Positions 59,915 to 64,000 of a stretch of 64,000 bases of DNA are shown here, piece by piece. Origin of the DNA: Berghia stephanieae (taxonomy: Eukaryota > Mollusca > Gastropoda > Nudibranchia > Aeolidiidae); NCBI GenBank assembly GCA_034508935.3, contig CM067453.1, positions 9,487,986 through 9,551,985 of the forward strand, given 5' to 3'. Each line of letters begins with the position of its first letter. The stretch's first letter is position 1. The notes below the pieces were generated by a model. That model was not told where the DNA came from. It searched no databases and saw only the letters and a list, made by a program, of their open reading frames with translations. The position numbers were made by a program, and so were the translations under genes.

Positions 59915-60987
59915 TTATTTTATGTCCTCCATATCTGTCAAAGTTCTGTTTGAAGGCATCAACGTCATTGGAGTTCCATCACTGTTTAGATTATCTGGGA
60001 ACATTTTCTGATAAAGTCGTAGGGGTAGAGCGTTTCCTTGAGCTCCAATGTCTACTTTGACTTTCAGGGTTGTCTTCTGTGTCTTGAATTTGGGTAGTGT
60101 AATTTGAAGTGTTGCGAAAACTTCATCTCTGCCTGTCTTATTTATTGAATCGATGTGTAATGATTCGAAAGTCATGTTATCTAAGTCATCATTGAGTTCG
60201 TGGATGGCTTTTGACTGCTTGGATTTGTTGTAATGTAGTTTGCGGTACATTTTGCTGTAGTGATTTGGTTTTTTGCAATAGTTGCAAATTTTGTCTCTAG
60301 CTGGGCACTTTGAAAATGGGTGAGGTGATGATCCACAGTTTTGGCACTGATTGGATGGTTGGTGAGTGGTGTGGCGTCGGGTTTGATTGCTTTTGCTTGA
60401 GATAGGTTTCAAGTTCTGTTTGTGAGGCAGTTTTCTCACTTCCTTGATACCGACGGCCTGGTTTACTGCAAGGTTTGACAGTTGTGTCCTGGAAGCTTCA
60501 ATGGAACGAGCTATATCCAGTGCTTTGTCCAGAGGTATGTTGTCTTCTTGAGCAGTCTTTCTCTCACCTTCTCGTCCAACGTGCCACATATGATTCTGTC
60601 CCTTATCAAGGAGTCCTTTAAATCACTGTATTCACAGTCTCCAGCAAGAAGCCGCAATTCCGTTACGAATTGATCAATTGATTCGGTTTCTCTTTGTGTC
60701 CTACTGTTGAACTTGTATCGTGCCATTGTTATATTCCTCTTTGGTTGGCAGTACTCAGTAAAACGAGAGAAAAGTGAAGCGATACTGTCTTCCTCCTCAC
60801 ACCAAGTATTGCAGATATCTCTACCTGCTTGACCCACGTATAGCAGAAAATAACTGCATTGCTGCTCCTCTTTCTTTTCAGCTAGGGGACCAGATAAAAG
60901 TAGCTTCATATGCTGAGACCACCTTTTCCAGTTTTCGGCGATGTTGCCGTTTTCGAAATCCATACATGGGGGTCTGTGGGCATCCAT
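59915..60987 (-). CDS. Element A gag and protease start
   Basis: The gag start reads MDAHRPPCMDFENGNIAENW, then KRWSQHMKLLLSG, typical of Mag-type capsids (the conserved W-x-x-W spacing). Two zinc knuckles follow (CQNCGSSPHPFSKC, CNYCKKPNHYSKM; the second ends without the usual Cys), then the protease start VDIGAQGNALPL near 60050. The gag forms the capsid. Fossil with several breaks. Confidence 0.82.
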
Positions 60988-61056
60988 TGTTTTGGCAATA
61001 ATTTAGACGAATAAACGGCAAATATTCTACAAATACTTATCTGGATTGTTTTTTTT

Positions 61057-61069
61057 ACTTCTGACACCA
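61057..61069 (-). promoter_or_regulatory. Element A primer-binding site
   Basis: tggtgtcagaagt on the minus strand lies directly inside the LTR. TGGTGTCAGAAG is a primer-binding sequence often seen in animal Gypsy elements; I do not assign the tRNA. Confidence 0.7.
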
Positions 61070-61270
61070 TGTAATTCTTTCTCGTGATCCTTACTGAATT
61101 TAACCTGACTTAGATGATTAACGATAACACACTTGATTTCATTTAATTGAGATTTATTTATTTGACCATGTCTATATCTAAAACAATAAGAAGTTGGGCG
61201 ATTCACATACTAAGGCTGGGCGTTAGTCGATACCAGTACTCGTAATATTTACTACACATATATCATGACA
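61070..61270 (-). repeat. Element A LTR (5' LTR in its own orientation)
   Basis: 201 bp matching 34101-34302 at about 98%. TG...CA ends. Confidence 0.9.
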
Positions 61271-63885
61271 CCTACTATCAGACCCAGACACAAAAAAAAA
61301 GTATTCTGCAAAAATAATAGAGAAAACGAAAACAAACAAACATCACTGGTGACTTCAATCAACCAGATGTTGATTGGGTAAATGAGACAGCCTCAGTCAA
61401 CAAAGCATTAGAATTCTTAGAGTTCTATAGAGACTCTTTCCTCTACAGCATGTTAAGTCGCCAACGCATTTTCGAGGGGATCAGAAACCAACACTCATAG
61501 ACCTAGTTTTATCATCTGAAGAGAGCATGGTGAAAAATTTGACTCATAATGCTCCCCTTGACAAAAGTTATCATCATGTTTTAGCTTTTAACTTTGTGTG
61601 TAGCACAAAAATTGAAGTAAAAAAAGAAGGACGGTATAACTACAAAAAAGCTGACTTTGATAAACTGAGAAAGTGTGTGAATGACAGCAATTTACTTGCC
61701 AAAATTCAGGATAAGGATGCAAATGATACATGGAACTGCATCAAAAAGACTGTAGAAACTGCAACTGAGGAATGTATTCCTAAAAGTGGATCAGGGCCTG
61801 CAGGCAAACGCAAGACACCTGTCTGGTGGAGTGAGATGGCTATGTCTAAGTTACGTAATAAGAAACAGACATACAAGAAATACTTGGGAACACTAGACCA
61901 GAGAGACTGGCTAGCCTACACAAGAGCCAGGAACCAAGCAAAAGCGGCGTGCCGGAAAGCAGTTCTAGACTATGAAAAGTCTATAGCGCAAGATGCGAAA
62001 AATAATCCAAAGGCATTCTTCTCCTATGCTAAGAGTAAGATGAAAGTGCAAGAAGGCCTAGCCGACCTCAAGGACAGTGACGGTAAACTTGTGTCAGCTG
62101 ACAAAGATAAGGCAAACCTCCTCAATACATTTTTCTGTAGTGTATTCACAAACGAGAGAGTGGGGGATATTCCTGATTGTGAAAAATCTGAAGTTGACTC
62201 TTCTCTAAGTGACATTATATTCACTTGTAAAGATGTGTGGAATAAGCTTAAAAATTTAGGCTCCTCAAATCCTTTGGCCCTGATGAGATACACCCATGTG
62301 TACTAAAAGAACTGGCAGAACAGCTAGCAGAACCCTTAGCAGAGTTGTTCAACAAGTCACTTAGGGAAGGGAAGCTGCCCAGCATCTGGAAAGATGCAAA
62401 TGTAACTCCACTTTTTAAAAAGGGTGAGAAGAGCAAAGCAAGTAACTATCGTCCGGTATCATTAACGTGTGTGATTTGCAAAATAATGGAATCCGTGATT
62501 AGGGACAAAGTAGTCAAATACTTAATGGAACAAAAGTTGCTGTCTGAGTATCAACATGGTTTTATATCAAAACGCTCATGTACCACTAATTTGTTAGCTG
62601 CTCTCGACTCTTGGACTAGGTATTTGGACAGTGGCATACCTGTCGATGCAGTGTACCTTGATTTCGCCAAAGCATTTGACAGTGTTCCACATCAACGCCT
62701 TATTAAGAAACTTGGATCATATGGCATCAGTTCATGTTTGCTAGCTTGGATCTCAGATTTCCTGATTGGGAGAAGACAGCGTGTTAGGGTGAACGGCAGT
62801 TTTTCGGACTGGGCACCAGTATCGAGTGGTGTTCCGCAGGGAAGCTGCCTTGGTCCAGTTTTGTTTGTAATATTTATTAACGATCTTCCAGACGTTGTGG
62901 ACTATCTGTGCCAAATGTATGCAGTGACACTAAGGTGTTCTCTAGAGTAGACAAGGAAGAGTTCATAACTCAGCTCCAAAGTGATCTTGACAGCTTTGTA
63001 CAGTGGCTGATAAATGGCAGCTTAGGTTTAATGCAGACAAGTGCCATGTCTTGCACTTGGGATATAGAAACCCACACCATCAGTACACAATGAGAAATCA
63101 TGACTCTAGCGAGACTGTCATACTTCAGCCTACTAAAGAGGAAAAAGATTTAGGTGTGTTAGTAGATAAGGAACTGAAGTTCTCTAAGTACATAGAAACC
63201 CAAGTAAATAAAGCAAACAGAATCGTTGGCCTCATTAGGAGGTCGTTCACTCATCTTGATAGAGATAACATGAGACAATTGTTCACTGCACTTGTACGTC
63301 CCCACTTGGAATTTGGCAATGTAGCATGGGCACCACGACTACAGAAAAACAAAGACCTCATAGAAAGTGTTCTAAGACGCGCAACTCGGGTCATTCCGGA
63401 TTCAAAGATCTAGAATACACAGAAACGACTGAAAAAGATAAGAATACCTAGCATGCAGTATAGGAGAGACAGAGGAGACCTAATTGAAGCGTACAAATAC
63501 ACACATAATTTATACTATGTTAGCACGAGCCCTCTAAATCTTGATTCCACCAGCACCACCAGAGGACACAGATTCAAACTCTCCAAAGAAAGGTGTTCTC
63601 TAAACCTTAGGACAGAACTTTTTCTCAGTTAGGGTAGTCGACAAATGGAACCGCCTGCCTGCAACAGTTGTCGACGCCCCTTCATTGCAGGCATTCAAGT
63701 GCCGTCTTGATGCTCATTTTGAAACAGAAAAATACTGTTTGTAAAGTTAAATTCAGACACCTCCTTCCACTATGTGGCATGCCCAGTTTTGAGAGACTTG
63801 AATTATATAGTTCACGAATGCACAAGAGCAGATAAAAGGCTGTAAAAGCCTACATAAATCTGGACTTTATATCATATCATATCAA
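61271..63885 (+). mobile_element. CR1-like LINE, right part of the split LINE
   Basis: After element A, LINE coding resumes on the plus strand. YYQTQTQ and ITGDFNQPDVDW (endonuclease, about 61340) are followed by the linker (TPVWWSEMAMSKLRNKKQ, about 61820). The RT then shows [16 protein letters not shown] (about 62440), [16 protein letters not shown] (motif A, about 62650) and [15 protein letters not shown] (about 62825). The YADD box region (about 62920) has lost two bases, so the catalytic motif is disrupted. Frame changes follow near 63000 and an in-frame stop lies near 63411. The C-terminus VRVVDKWNRLPATVVDAPSL ends near 63743. A 3' tail of (ATATC)3 lies at 63869-63883, typical of CR1-group ends. 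Inactive. Confidence 0.85.
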
Positions 63886-64000
63886 ACATTAGTAATAGGT
63901 GCTATTTACAACCACCTTCAAGCACCATAGACTATAAAACACCCGTGTCTGTGAAACTCCACAAACTTACCATGAAGAACTTAAACTCAAACTTTCTCAT
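63886..64000 (+). mobile_element. Possible LINE endonuclease fragment at the window edge
   Basis: Reads VIGAIY then, in another frame, PPSSTIDYKTPVSVKLHKLT and NLNSNFLI, resembling the GAIYRPP...L-x-K-L-T-x-K-N-x-N-S-x-F-L-I stretch of CR1-group endonucleases. It is cut by the window end. It would be a second LINE immediately downstream of the first. Confidence 0.45.

Larger units (their letters stand above)
34101..61270 (-). mobile_element. Element A: Ty3/Gypsy (Mag/K02A2.6-like) fossil, minus strand, carrying nested element B
   Basis: Element A lies on the minus strand with TG...CA LTRs at 34101-34302 and 61070-61270. Its gag, protease and RT/RNase H are at 61.0-58.4 kb and its integrase at 35.9-35.0 kb; everything between 35.9 and 58.37 kb is foreign to it. 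Without the insert it would be about 4.7 kb, normal for the family. The flanking pentamers are ccgac and cctac, a 4/5 match that could be a worn 5-bp target duplication. The two LTRs differ at about four sites in 201 bp (about 2%). It is broken in several places. It sits inside a CR1-like LINE. Confidence 0.85.

Overview
This window is from an animal (metazoan) genome, AT-rich and dominated by mobile elements. It shows no operons, long simple-sequence arrays, reverse transcriptases of several LINE clades, two Ty3/Gypsy LTR elements, tRNA-derived SINEs, MITEs and a multi-finger C2H2 zinc-finger gene with splice-like boundaries. One SINE carries a GAGGGAGATAAC-type motif common in molluscan DNA, so a mollusc or another spiralian is my best guess; this is inference. 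All identifications were made by eye from translations and motifs, without database searches.

Layout of 1-33.8 kb: a decayed Mutator-like transposase gene (1.35-3.05 kb); a TA-flanked MITE (5.25-5.77 kb); a short FAR1/ZSWIM3-like N-terminal piece (6.4 kb); trinucleotide and poly-C arrays; a 5'-truncated RTE LINE with a perfect 12-bp target duplication (9.28-10.48 kb); a pogo-like MITE (11.94-12.82 kb); tRNA-like SINE pieces; a C2H2 zinc-finger exon on the minus strand (15.74-16.83 kb), perhaps connected to an acidic, SUMO-motif-rich exon at 23.45-24.02 kb with a CR1 LINE between them; an L2-like LINE whose (TAA)n tail is visible; further LINE pieces at 27.6 and 32.0-33.5 kb; and a fragment of an unnamed zinc-binding WHKxC / CxxC gene family (28.7-29.2 kb).

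The region 33.9-63.9 kb is a nest. A CR1-like LINE on the plus strand (33.87-34.10 kb and 61.27-63.88 kb) is split by element A, a minus-strand Ty3/Gypsy element with about 200-bp LTRs. Element A is split by element B, a plus-strand LTR element with about 1.63-kb LTRs and a perfect 5-bp target duplication (acatt). LTR divergence fits the nesting: about 2% for A and well under 1% for B, with the LINE oldest. Between 40.8 and 52.4 kb the same LINE/A/B unit recurs in extra copies. Two copies and part of a third are full of single-base noise, whereas the outermost copies are clean and nearly identical. The simplest reading is an unresolved or unpolished repeat in the assembly rather than biology.

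Almost nothing here looks like an intact host gene. The zinc-finger locus is the best candidate, and its array is closed by two consecutive stop codons with further finger sequence beyond. The most biologically unusual item is element B: a SCAN-like capsid, two zinc knuckles and a protease followed directly by an integrase zinc-binding module, an order that recalls the Gmr1 group rather than ordinary Gypsy elements.
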